DNA of 64,000 nucleotides, taken from Moringa oleifera. Its lineage: Eukaryota; Streptophyta; Magnoliopsida; Brassicales; Moringaceae. The stretch covers positions 248,001 through 312,000 of the forward strand of contig JAJFZO010000065.1 of NCBI GenBank assembly GCA_021397835.1. The letters run 5' to 3'. This document shows positions 1-10,989 of this stretch, one piece after another. The translations under genes and the position numbers were made by a program. Each line of letters begins with the position of its first letter. Position 1 is the first letter of the stretch. The notes under the pieces are model-generated. The model did no database searches, was not told the DNA's origin, and saw nothing but the letters and a program-made list of their open reading frames with translations.

Positions 1-318
1 TTTTAGTTTTCAGAATCTTCAGTATGCTTAACATCATTTATCAATAAAGCCACCTCATGATGATTAAAGCATTTTCCCCATCCAAAAATTGTTCAGTTGA
101 ATAAGAATCATCAACTCAAATCCCTAATTGTTAATGCTTTGTTCTAGAAAATAACAAATTCACCTATACTATGAAAGGAATTTAGTAATTCGATAAATTT
201 CCCATACAATATTTGCAAACTAATCAAGAACCACATGATGCAAAAGATGAATCAGGAGCATAAGTTCTGGTTTCAATAAGAACGATCAGATTAAATAAAT
301 AGGATGATAGAAACTTAC

Positions 319-3300
319 AGTTCCCAACACATCACTCACATCAATAGATGCAAATTCACATGAAAGTGCTGGAAAGCTACAGAAGAGATTAAAAATAATC
401 AGTAAACCAGAAAGAAAACTAAATCTCAGCAGCCACTACATAAATAGATGACTCAAAAGAAGCAGCCTAGCAACAAGATGCAAAAAAAAAAACATAGTAA
501 CATCACGGACAAAATAGTAGAAATGGACTGAAAAAATTTAAAGAAAATTTATAAAAATATGCCCCTGAATACAATGTAAAGTAGGTAAAAGTAAAGAATC
601 AAGTCCATAATTAAAAAGGTTACAAACAAGTACCAATACAAATGTTCTCCTTAACTAATGTGGACACTTTATCAAAGTGGGCAGTTGACTCAAAAACACA
701 AGAGCAGCAACTGTTGCATGACCAGAAAGAGACCCAACATTGCCACTATTCCACTCAAGTAAGAACAGGCCTGCAAGTACCACGGGCTTTCTATTTCTAT
801 TGTAAGCTGAACTGGAATATCAGATAAACAATAGATTTTAGGCTTTCTTCAGTTAACAGTTCACTTGTGTCTAATTCCCTACTATCTACACTGAGTTACA
901 TAAAAAAAAACTCCTGCTCATTACTAAATTAAGACTCTAGGTACAGTCCTAATTGATCATATGAGTCACTTTTAAACCTAACCAATAACCAAGTCCCGCT
1001 ACTCTTCCTTAGAGTCTGTGGTTTGCTTGCAACCCAGTACAACATGAATCATAAATGCAGGCCAGAAACACCAATTATAAGGTATCAAAATTAGAACCAA
1101 GACGATGGAAACTTCATAACCACGTTAAGGCATCAACTTAATTGATACAACAGTAACCTACCTGATATTAAAATCAATGCGTAAGAAGTCCCCATCAGAA
1201 CTCTTGTCAACAATGATAGATGTAGTGGTGCTGACTGCTAAATAATTACTTAATTCCTGCAAGATTTATAGAATGATTTAATCAAGTGATAAGTAACTGA
1301 CAGGAGGGGGGCAGCTGATAGCAATGTTAAAAGATCGCTGAATAACTACCAATTTTCTTTTCAGGAGAATAATAGAAGGTGGACAAACAGACATATACAT
1401 AGGCAAAAAGCAAAATTAGTCATAACAAATTCAAATAGCGAACTAATGTTGAAATCAAGGAAGAGAAGAAGTAACGGAATACTAAAATAAAAGATACAAA
1501 AAAATTAATCAACATGAGTAGATGACATGCCAGGTTGCAGACTAAAGCAGTGCAAAATGCTCAACCTATCAAGCCCATAAATATCACATTAAGGATGAAG
1601 GACCAAACAAGCTGTGTACCATTCCAAATAAAAACACCATAAAAAGGGCTGCTATTATGGATAATCCTGCACCAGATAGAGATGCCTCTGTCAAATCTCT
1701 CGGGATTTTCCTGTATACAGGAAAGAAAAATCTTAGAAACTAAAATAATGATTATTATACAGTAATTATGCAATCACAGAGAATAATTCACTTTGTTTTA
1801 ACAAACTAGTAAAAAAGTGAAAATAAAAAGAGAGAAACACTGCTAAGTCTATGGGGTAACTGCACAGAGAAACTTTGCACCTTGTACACATACAGGATAT
1901 TATATTACATGCCAATCTGTCAATGGGTAACTTGTACAATAAAACCCATGAAAAAACTCCTGTAATTGGTTGTATTACAAGCATTCACGATATTGAAAAA
2001 TGATAAATGAAAAACTAATTAGAGCGAAAACCAATTGATACATAGTTTTCTTTAATCAATACATTACAGAAGCTTAGGAGTCTAGGGCTCAACTATCTTC
2101 ATGACAAATTTCTAACAGAAATTATTCACGCTGAGGTTCTTTTTGGTAAATTGAGTAAGAGTAGTTATATTGTGGTCTGATATCACTCTTGTTAAACAAA
2201 AATTAAATCTTTTTTCTTTCTTTTTTTTTGGATAATCAAGATATCCGTGTTCGGGAATTCGACAAACGGATGGAAGCCTCATCCTCCTTGGGACTCTGAA
2301 TTTAACAACTAAAAAACCATCCAATGATTCGGAGGAGATTCGAACCTGGATCTGGCCTATAAGTCAAAAATTAAATTTATACCAAAAAAAAAGTCAATTT
2401 TAGTCAATCAAACCAACAAGCTAATCAAAACCAAACATGCCATTCAACCAGGATGAGTCCTTCAAAACATGTCAGTCAGTTACTTGGGAACTTGTCTAGA
2501 TGTTCTGTGCTCTTGTAATCTCACTCCATATGCTTGTTGCTTTGCTTTCTTTCTTATTTTTCACCCATGTTTCTTTTTTTTTTTTTTTTTAATCAGACAC
2601 CCACGTTGAAATTCTTCTTTTCTCCTATGAACATTTACTCTTACAATAAAGTAAAACATATTTGTCCTTTGTTCACATAGCATACATACAACAACATTGG
2701 CATCAAACTAAAGCTCATCTCACTTCTTCAAAGTGCTCCTAAGATCATTATCTTGCAGAATACTGAAGGTGCTTCATTATGTTTTCATGATTGGCTTTAT
2801 CCACACAACAATAGTAAGACACCACAGTTCAACTCATTGTTCCCTTGTTCTGAAGCTGTACTTCCCCCTCTTCTCACTCTTTGTCCAATCAAGTATGACC
2901 ACCCTGTTAAGCACTCCTACTCCTTTAAGTAGCAAAGCACATGAGTATATATATCTTGCTATCTTTAACTTTAAATTGCCAAGGGCGCATTTGTTAGATT
3001 CCTTTCATGTTTTTGCAAACCATATGTCCTCATCCTTCCATTGATATGATACATATTGCCATAACTTATACATACTAATGTTCTACAATTACATGCATGG
3101 TTCTTCATGGTAGGCGCAGAGAGATGCTATTTCATCTCGTCCAAGAAATCATAAGGAAACACCACAAACCCTCATACAATCAGTTGAATTATACATGAAA
3201 CATAAAAAGTCACCTGAAGTGTTTCCGTCTATTAAACTTAAAAATTCAGTGTTATGTAAGAGTAATTAAAGTAGAAAACCACAACCCTCTTGTAGCCAAC

Positions 3301-3714
3301 AACATGGACCAGTTTGACACGAAAAAATATAATATGTATATATAGTATTCCGACTCCAAACACCAGAAACAGATACCTGCATTCCTATATCAAATGCTCA
3401 ACATACAGGATTCAAGAGCAGATCATTCAATAATAACATGCATATCATCATATAACATGAAAGACGGCGCGCCGTCAGCCTATATCACGTATCTCTACTA
3501 AATTGCCACCTCTATTTAATGATATGATACATATTAAAATGACAAACAAAAAAGCATGAGAAACAAGTATTTGTCCATGCAATTGTATCGGTATACACAA
3601 CACCGGAAACAGCTACAATCAGCTGAAGACGACGAAGAAAAGGAGAAATGCGGAGAGAAAAAGGCGATCTGACCGGTAAAAATCAACGGATTTGATCTTG
3701 CTGGACGAAATCAT
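319..3714 (-). CDS. PDIL5-4: Protein disulfide isomerase PDIL5-4-like, 5' part (continues off the left edge)
   Basis: Four coding exons on the minus strand: 3674-3714, 1620-1710, 1162-1256 and 319-376. All join in frame at GT-AG sites. The start reads MISSSKIKSVDFYRKIPRDL, then an ASLSGAGLSIIAAL membrane segment, then NYLAV, a DGDFLRIDFNI stretch and SFPALSCEFASIDVSDVLGT. This is the N-terminal ERGIC-type half of plant PDIL5-4 (PDI-C): a type II-like membrane anchor facing the ER/Golgi lumen, followed in the family by a thioredoxin domain. The thioredoxin CxxC exons are not in the window; the next expected exon (NRLNVTKT-like) is absent from 1-318. The role in disulfide formation or isomerisation of secretory cargo is family knowledge. 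Intron 1 is about 2 kb and carries a SINE. The (CT)n tract at 3880-3900 lies about 170 bp upstream of the ATG, in the likely 5' UTR or core promoter. Confidence 0.9.
2209..2364 (-). mobile_element. SINE insertion, 5'-truncated, flanked by a 12-bp target-site duplication
   Basis: A 156-bp body in intron 1 of the PDIL5-4 gene is flanked by perfect 12-bp direct repeats, CAAAAATTAAAT at 2197-2208 and 2365-2376. On the minus strand, a pol III B-box-like GGTTCGAATCTCC lies about 20 nt from the 5' end. The 3' end is A-rich (AAAAAAAAAGAAAGAAAAAAG). B box, A-rich tail and duplication together are the hallmarks of a tRNA-derived SINE mobilised by LINE machinery. No convincing A box remains, which suggests 5' truncation or decay. 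The family cannot be named without a repeat library. Confidence 0.75.
3463..3476. other. 14-bp GC-rich perfect palindrome
   Basis: GACGGCGCGCCGTC is perfectly self-complementary and sits in the otherwise A+T-rich first intron of the PDIL5-4 gene, about 240 bp downstream of the start codon. It contains an AscI-type octamer and several CpG sites. A binding-site role is possible, but so is chance. Confidence 0.3.
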
Positions 3715-3879
3715 GGTTGCCGAAACTCAGATTTCGATCAAAACAAGAGAGAGGGAGCGAAAAGAAGCTCAAATCCCAACAAAAGGGGCATAATAGATCT
3801 AGTGATTAGAGTGTAGAGTAGAGAAGCGAATGAGCTCTCGTGCATTCGCTTTCTTTGTGTGAAGTTTTTTAAGCAACCC

Positions 3880-3911
3880 CCTCTCTCTCTCTCTCTCTCT
3901 CCCTCCCTCTA
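3880..3911. repeat. (CT)n microsatellite upstream of PDIL5-4
   Basis: About ten CT dinucleotides followed by CCCTCCCTCT, in the probable 5' UTR/core promoter of the minus-strand PDIL5-4 gene. On the transcribed strand it is a GA repeat, which is common in plant promoters and leaders. Confidence 0.7.
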
Positions 3912-3919
3912 GCTCGCGT

Positions 3920-5760
3920 TATAATCGGAATTTTCTCTTTGCCCTTTTTTAACATCTCTTATAAATCTTTTATGGTCCTCTCAATCAAGCCCGAGAGTCA
4001 GGGATTGACACTCTGCGGATGAGTACAACTTAATGCAGATGAGAGCCGCCCATTGAGCAGCAACGTGGAGCAAGACTAACTTTAGGATGAAATATCAGCC
4101 GTCTGATCCATATTTTTGTCATTAATCAATGCACAGCCGTAAATCCTTCACAGTGCGAAACTCTGTTACGGCTTCCGTCTGAAGGTTTCAAAGATCATGC
4201 TAGTCGTTACTTGATAACATGAAAGTACTGCTGTCATTTTACAACACTTTTTTAACCGAAAAACAAATAAATAAATAACTTTCAAACATTGTTTGATTAA
4301 CAAACTTTCCCTCTGGCCAATTCCTACTCAGTTGGTGTTAAGGTTTTTCAGTAAGAATTTTAAAAAATAATTTTATAATTTACAATAATATAAATATAAA
4401 AATTAATCATATATAATTTTTTAAAAATAATATATTATAAATAAAATTTAAAATAAAAAATAAATATCATTTGAAGCTTTAAATTTTATTTTTACCTTTC
4501 AATTTAATTCTAATCAAATTTTTTTGTTCAAAAGATATACAAACAAATCATGATCTATTAATTTTTTAAAATTAAATATTATTTTAAAATAATTATAAAA
4601 ATTAATATTTTTTATTAATTAAAATTTAATTTTTTTAATTTTAAAAATAAAATATTAAAGTTTATTTAAATATATTTTGAAAATAAATATTTTTTTGAAA
4701 AAAATTTAAAATAATATTTACTTAAAAATAAATTATATAATAATTATTTAAAATAAAATTTTTATCTCATAAATAATTATAAAATTATATAAAACGTTGA
4801 TGTTTATTACCAATTAAATTATAATATTTTAATTTAAATTAAATTAAATTTTATTAAAAAATTAAAATTAAAATATTTAAATTGAAGTATAGAAGTGATT
4901 TTGATTTTAAATTTTTCAAAAATATTAAATTCAAATTTTTTTAGTTTCAAAAATGTATTTTTTTAAATTTACATTATTAAAGTTTAAAAATTTATAAAAT
5001 ATCAGTCATAAATTTTTTTAATTTTTTAAAATAAATTTAAAATAAAATATTTAATTATTTTAAAAATATTTCAATAACAAATATATCTAAATTTTTTATA
5101 ATTATATGAAATAAATTTTAATATAAATTAAATTAATAAATCAAAATTTAATTTATTAAATTTTAAATTTTACTTTTTAATTAATAAAATAAAACAAAAA
5201 ATTAAATAAATATCATTTAAAGTCTGAGTTTTATCCTCTTTCCTTAATGGAACCCTAATTTTTAAAATATATATAAATAAATTTTAATATATTAATTTTG
5301 TTTCAATTGGACTTAATTCAAAATAAATTAATGATTTTTTCATTGTTGAAATGATTAAACACTATTTAAATAAATTTTATACTTCATTTCGATTTTATTC
5401 TTCAAATTTTAAAAAAATTCAATTTATCAACTAATTTTTTAATTTAAAATTTATTGATATTTAATTTTTAATAAAATTAAAAATATTAAATTTTTTTAAA
5501 TATGTTTTAAAAATAAAATTTTGATTAAAAATAAAACTTAAAGTTTAAAATGCCATTTATCAAAAAAAAATTATATAATTTTTATTCAAATAATATTAAT
5601 ATTATTAATTATTGATTCTTCTTTCAATATTAAATTTTTGACAAAAAAAATCAATTATCACTAAAATCAAACCAAATAATCTCTTATAAATCATTATTTG
5701 CACCGACAAAAAAAATTATTCAAAACTACTTTGGTGCAAAAACATTTAAAATACCAAACT
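3920..5760. other. Intergenic, very A+T-rich, with a dispersed repeat
   Basis: No gene is recognisable. From about 4340 the sequence is almost pure A/T. Two stretches (about 4445-4560 and 5195-5310) share an order of words: AAATAAATATCATTT, then a purine patch, TTTTA(T/C)C, a pyrimidine patch, then AAT(T)C/AACCC. The same order occurs at about 32050 and 33735. This marks a decayed dispersed repeat family rather than unique DNA. Confidence 0.55.
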
Positions 5761-5788
5761 GATAGTGTAAAAGAAGGTTTTAATTTAT

Positions 5789-6935
5789 TCAAGATCTAGC
5801 CTGAAGCACTTGCTCGGCAGGACCCAACCAGTTTCTTAGACCAGTATAAGAAGTCTCATGATCGGGGTCATTGAAAAGTTTCAGAAGCCACTCTGCAGAG
5901 CCTTCCCCATCAACTGTCCACCTCAAAGAAAAATCAGCTGGTAGCTGCAAGTTTTGAAACAGAACACAATCATGCTCCTCACCCGACAAATCCCAATCTT
6001 GCAACCCAAGGGACTTTGAAACATTTATTTCTAGTTGAGGACACATCTGAAATAAGCCTAGGATCCCTTTCCTGAATATCAAAGCAGCATCCAATTCCAA
6101 TTTCTTCAATTTGGGCAGACTCTTGCCAATGGCAGATGCAGCACTGGCTCCCATTTTGAATCCTGATTGGTGTATATGTAGCGTTTTTAGTTCTTGGCAG
6201 TTTCGTCCAATAACTTCGATGAATCGATTATAATGATTATTACGAGCTGATTGCACATTACGGGACATCGAAACTGGCCCAAGTTCTATATCTTTCAAAT
6301 GTGGCCAGTGCTTTATGGCTTCGGCAAAGCCTTTGACTGATATCCTAAAGATGCCAAGGCAACATAGATGCTCAAGACCAGGCGTCCTGCAGAAAGTGAA
6401 AATAGATTATGTAAAATATTGTGGTTTAAGGCTATTGAGCATCCAAGTATTTAGCTTCCCCTTACCTTTCTGCAACATAAACAAGATTTTCTTCAGAAAC
6501 TTGAAGATCATAAGGGATGATAAGGGATCGAATTGACAACCTCCAGGCCTCCAAGGAATGTCCATAAGCATCATTGCCCTCCATTATTCGTCTCAAAAGT
6601 CTTGTTACTTTCCTATCCATTAGCTCAAAAGAATGAGATGAAATAATGTATTTTGAAAAGAAACCTGCACGGCAGCACTCAATGAAACTCTTTCCTTTCC
6701 AATCATAATTAGATGAATTGTGTTCGCTAAATCCTGCAGTGGCAGCGGAAAGATCAAGGACATTATGTCCCCAAAATATGAGATCCTGAGAAACTGCCCG
6801 CCATGATCGACAAACTGTAGAGCCATTCAAGCATAACTGCTCCAATGGGATACAATAAAATATTTGTCTGAGGAGATCAGGACACAAATCCTTCCATCCC
6901 TGGTGATTCATCTTTCTCTTCTTATTAGACTGCAT
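5789..6935 (-). CDS. F-box/LRR protein (FBXL, At3g48880-like)
   Basis: Two exons, 6466-6935 and 5789-6386, join in frame through a 79-bp GT-AG intron (VYVAER then TPGLEHLC). The N-terminus carries an F-box: WKDLCPDLLRQIFYCIPLEQ followed by VCRSWRAVSQDLIFW. The remainder has degenerate leucine-rich repeats (LEHLCCLGI, LKDIELG, LKTLHIHQSG, LKKLELD). Such proteins are substrate receptors of SCF E3 ubiquitin ligases, binding SKP1/ASK through the F-box; the target is unknown. The start is uncertain. I prefer the ATG at 6935 (MQSNKKRK), but the reading frame stays open upstream to an ATG at 6980, and another lies at 6911 (MNHQGWKD). The length of about 355 aa fits small plant FBXL proteins. Confidence 0.82.
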
Positions 6936-6999
6936 TATAGAGAAATGATTTATTACTAGTCTGGCCTCAGTGATTAACACAAAATCGAAGAAAATGCAC

Positions 7000-8405
7000 T
7001 TTTTTATGGTAATGCATGCATGGATTCTGCTGCATGTTACATCAAAGTAAGGAAAACCCCAAAATCCTTAAACCAGAGAAAATAATGAAATCCATACTCC
7101 ACTGATGAATATTAGGATGATCCAAACCAAGCATCAGATGGTGATTAGCCAAGCTCACAAGGAAATGAGTTCCTTTCTTTCTCAAAAGAAAGCAGACGCC
7201 CTAAGAGACAAATATACCATAAACCTTCATGTATGAGCGGGTTTGATGTGTAAAATCTAACGATTCAATGACCTTTTCTTTTGAAACAGAAAAAAAAAAA
7301 AAATGAAACTAAATGCCAGTGGAGAACTAGTACATTAGGGGCATACAACACGAGCTCGATTTTCTTGTGGCAAATCCAGTCTATCTTCCCTCTGATTGAG
7401 TAAATCAAATTAAAAATCCTGCCTCCAACTGAATAATCAATGGATAATATATCATGCTGACTCAAACAGGAAGAAGAAACAACCAAAACACTAAGGAAGT
7501 TGTATGACATGAAACCAAAATTAAGAGTTGTCTTGACTATCGCAATTCGATCTAACCTGAGTTGATCAGGCGGACTGGCTCTTTTTGACAAGCGGCGCTG
7601 TTGCAGAAGGAACTACTTGAATGAACAATCAATTGCACCAGAACGCGGAAAAAGAACAGGATACGTACACGTCAAGTTCAAGAGGAATAAATAGATGGAG
7701 TTTATGGAAGTACGGAATTCAGGAGACATGCAAATTCTTAATGGAGGCAAATTACCAACAAGGCCAAGAATCCATGGCCCGTCATTATTGAGAGAAAAGC
7801 CCAAAACCCATTTTCAATCTTGGACCCAACATTCGGCCCGGAAGATTAAACTTTCCATTTCAATTTCCTTCAGACTAAACCCGTAAGCTCAAAGCTGGTT
7901 TGGGATCCATCCAAACCCAAATTGGATCTCTCCTTCTCGGCTAGAAAAGTTTAATTTCAATTTCATGGGCTGCTGCTAGTCTCGTTGTATCGTGAAACGG
8001 AGGTAGCCACGGTGAAGTAGCAATGCAGCAGTGAAATTTGCGGTGCAATTTCAGCCGTGCAGGTTTCCTTTTTGTCTACCGGGTCGGATCAACTTCCATG
8101 TTACTTGTTATGGATCAAACACTTTAATTAAGAGGATTAACATATCCATTTAGATCTTCTTAATCCAATTTTTGAAAAATCATTTCTATAACCAAACAAA
8201 ATGATAAAATCTAAAGAAAACTATCCTTTCCGAAGTTCTTTTATTTATTATTTTTTGCAAAAGGCTGCAGTTACAAAGAAAAATGTGGAGCAAAAGGGAA
8301 TATATCAAACATCTAATTCAATTTGTATGCCTGAAGCAATATGGCATTACCGGTGCCAAAGAATGCTGTACAAATGAAATTTGAAGAAGTCTTTATAATA
8401 AGCCA
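7000..8405. other. Intergenic, no gene seen
   Basis: Upstream of the F-box gene. It contains promoter-like unique sequence with scattered short open frames on both strands that lack homology, splice partners or codon bias. The segment 7560-8080 is less A+T-rich than its surroundings and may hold the F-box gene's promoter or leader. Confidence 0.5.
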
Positions 8406-8410
8406 CAAGA

Positions 8411-9040
8411 TCAGGCAAATGGGTGTCATTTATCCAGTCAATTTAGCAAATACATACATCAAGAATTAGACCTACATGGGTCGATATTCCTCAAGTCATT
8501 TTGGCAAATATATGGAGAATTAGGCATATGGGTATCGTTTACCAAGTCATTTTAGCAAATATATATCAGGCTTATGGGTATCACTTATCAAGTCCCTTTA
8601 GCAATTATATGGAGAATTAGGCTTATGGTATCATTTTCATCAAGTCTTTTTAGATGGAGAATTAGGCTTCTGGGTGTCATTTATCAAGTTTTTTTTTCGC
8701 AATTATATGGAGAATTCAGGCTTAGATTTATCATTTATCAAGTCTTTTTAGCAATTATATTGAGAATTATGCTCATGGGTAGCATTTATCAAGTCCTTTT
8801 AGCAATTATATGGAGAATTAGGCTTATGGTATCATTTTCATCAAGTCTTTTTAGATGGAGAATTAGGCTTCTGGATATCATTTATCAAGTTTTTTTTAGC
8901 AATTATATGGAGAAATCAGGCTTTGATTTATCATTTATCAAGTCTTTTTAGCAATTATATTGAGAATTATGCTCATGGGTATCATTTATCAAGTCTTTTT
9001 AGCAATTATATTGAGAATTAGGCTTACCATCATTTTCATT
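8411..9040. repeat. Degenerate tandem array (about 45-52-bp units) with a 201-bp higher-order period
   Basis: About eleven to thirteen imperfect units share the words AGCAATTATATGGAGAATTAGG, (A/T)TGGG, ATCATTTATCAAGTC and TTTTTAG. From about 8600 four units form a block that is repeated: GCTTATGGTATCATTTTCAT occurs at 8621 and again at 8822, a 201-bp offset, and the following three units match in the same order. The open frame across 8574-8951 is a by-product of the repetition and is not coding. Confidence 0.85.
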
Positions 9041-10115
9041 GGACAAGGATTTCACAATATTTTGATTATATATGGTTCTTGATTACAACGCAATTATTAT
9101 ATACATAGGAGACCTTAATCTTATATTACGGGTGACAAAAGCAAGGGGATATGACCTACACGCCAATTAGGCATGCGTGCTTATTGGTGACAATGAGTGA
9201 CATCTAAACAGAATTTGATTAGATACCTAATAGTTTTTATTCACTTAATCAAGAGATTACACTGGGAATAATGATGTGATAAGGCTTTGCTTCCTTCAAC
9301 AATGACGTTTGAGTAAAGCAATAATCTTCTTCTAATCAAATATGGCAACAAGAAGTCCAACCAACTTTTCTTGTTTAACATTCTTGTCAATACAAAGTCT
9401 CTTCTCAACAAGAGTGTGTGTGTGTTCAACTTAATGTAAAAGTCTCACCAAATCCCACTTTGGCCTTAGCTATAGAAAACTGGCCTCTTACCTAAAATGC
9501 TGATTTCATCACTTGAATGAAACTGAGTGTTTGCTTTGAATTAGTGATAATATATATGCCAAAGGACATTGGTTGTTGGCCCCATAGTTGGCATTGTTTG
9601 TATCATTATGAAGAGAAAGAATCAAAATCAAAATTCTCCCGAACTCGAACGCCAAGCTTATTCAGAAGTTAAATTTATTTTTTTTTGACAATATTAGAGA
9701 ATTAAGCCTTGCTGGGATCATGTTCATAACTGCTAATCATTGAGAAGATAGAGAGAGAGAGAGAGAGAGAGTACTTGCAGCTGACTTAACTTCTTGTAAT
9801 GAATTTGGGGAACAAAAGATCCTTACCCACATAAGGAATAGAGGTTTTGCTGGTGAAATGCTCAAATGGGTATTCTCTGATTCTTAGTTTCTGATGTAAT
9901 TTTGTTTGATAAAGATGATCTACTTGAATAATATCATCTTGTTCTCGTTGCAGCTGATGGAAGAGAGAAAGCAGTAGAGGTCTTAATAACTTCACTATAT
10001 ACAACAAAATGCATCAATTTTGTTCATGTGATGCTACAAGTAAAGGCTGCATGATGATCGATTGTTTAATACAAATGTTACAAGTTTTTGGTTCAGCGAA
10101 AAGAAGATAAGCTGA
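9041..10115. other. Intergenic with a (GA)n microsatellite
   Basis: No gene found. A (GA)n run at about 9751-9771 is the only simple feature. Part of the right end is probably the 3' UTR of the minus-strand VUP-family gene. Confidence 0.5.
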
Positions 10116-10120
10116 TGAGA

Positions 10121-10862
10121 TCAACCAAGATAGTTGGCCACCATGGACAAGGGCACTAAGCAAAGACCTCTTTTCTTCAATTCTGTGCAGTCACTATCTC
10201 TTCTATCGAAACCCAGTTGATCTGTTCTCTCATCTGTCTGGATTGAAGGGCCTTTCTCCTACAAAACCCAAGAGGACCTCAATAACCTCCAAAACCATGA
10301 AGCAAAGAGAAGGAAAATCAATTACTTACCTGAGTTATTATCTCCCTGGTGATATCTTTCTGCTTTGGGTTCTTATTGTCCATCTGGTTCATCATATGGC
10401 AGACCTAGAAACAAATTGTGTACAAGAAAGGAGAAGATAAGAAAGTTGACTTCTAAACAAGCCCCAAAAAAAGAAAGAAAGAAAACCCATCAACAGAAAG
10501 AATCGAAAGCTGACTTTGGGACTATTAACAGGAGAGCTGGCAGTGTCTTCCAAATCATTATCAATCAAAGAAGCTCCTTTAGTTCTTCTCTTCTTGAAAC
10601 TCGACCGGTTAGAGCTCTTATCTGAAAACAACCCTGCAACTTGTTCTTTGCCTGCTTGAATCTTTTTGACGACAGAAGAAGCAGCATCGGAGACTAAAGA
10701 AGAGCTCTCATAGCCATCATCAACAATGCATCTATCACTGTTGTTGTTAGCAAAGAAATCTTCAAAGTACATGGTCCACCCACTCTCCTCAGAGAACTCA
10801 TCATCACTTGTTTTTCCATAGCAAAATGGTGCTTTACTCATGGAATTCATGGAGTTCTCCAT
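10121..10862 (-). CDS. VUP-family protein (vascular-related unknown protein)
   Basis: Three exons: 10515-10862, 10330-10404 and 10121-10258, giving 186 aa. Family landmarks in order: N-terminal MENSMN, an EESGWTMYFEDFF motif (about residues 25-37), SSLVSDAAS (about 53-61), a basic KKRRTKG (about 90-96), LEDTASSPVNSPK (about 104-116) and a C-terminal ELKKRGLCLVPLSMVANYLG. Exons 2 and 3 are short and join in phase 0. The exon 1 donor is the weak AAA|GTCAGC. VUP proteins are linked to vascular development and organ growth in Arabidopsis, with no known biochemical activity. A TATA box (TATATATAG) lies about 90 bp upstream of the ATG. The C-terminal motif recovered through splicing supports the model strongly. 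Confidence 0.85.
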
Positions 10863-10950
10863 GAAAATGAAACCAAGAGAGAGGAGGTACAGCCCACAAT
10901 ATTATCAAAATGAAGTTTGTTGGCCAGCTCCGAAGAAACCCTCTTGAGGC

Positions 10951-10959
10951 TATATATAG
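10951..10959 (-). promoter_or_regulatory. TATA box of the VUP-family gene
   Basis: A TATATATAG-type element about 90 bp upstream of the minus-strand start codon at 10862, in the right orientation and spacing for a short 5' UTR. Confidence 0.6.
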
Positions 10960-10989
10960 TAGATAGAAACCAACTTATAAAAAATTGGA

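Noticed and set aside
2733..3044. 103-codon plus-strand open frame
   Set aside because: In intron 1 of the minus-strand PDIL5-4 gene, with no recognisable domain.
8574..8951. 125-codon open frame on the plus strand
   Set aside because: It lies wholly within the tandem array; the protein is just the repeat unit translated.
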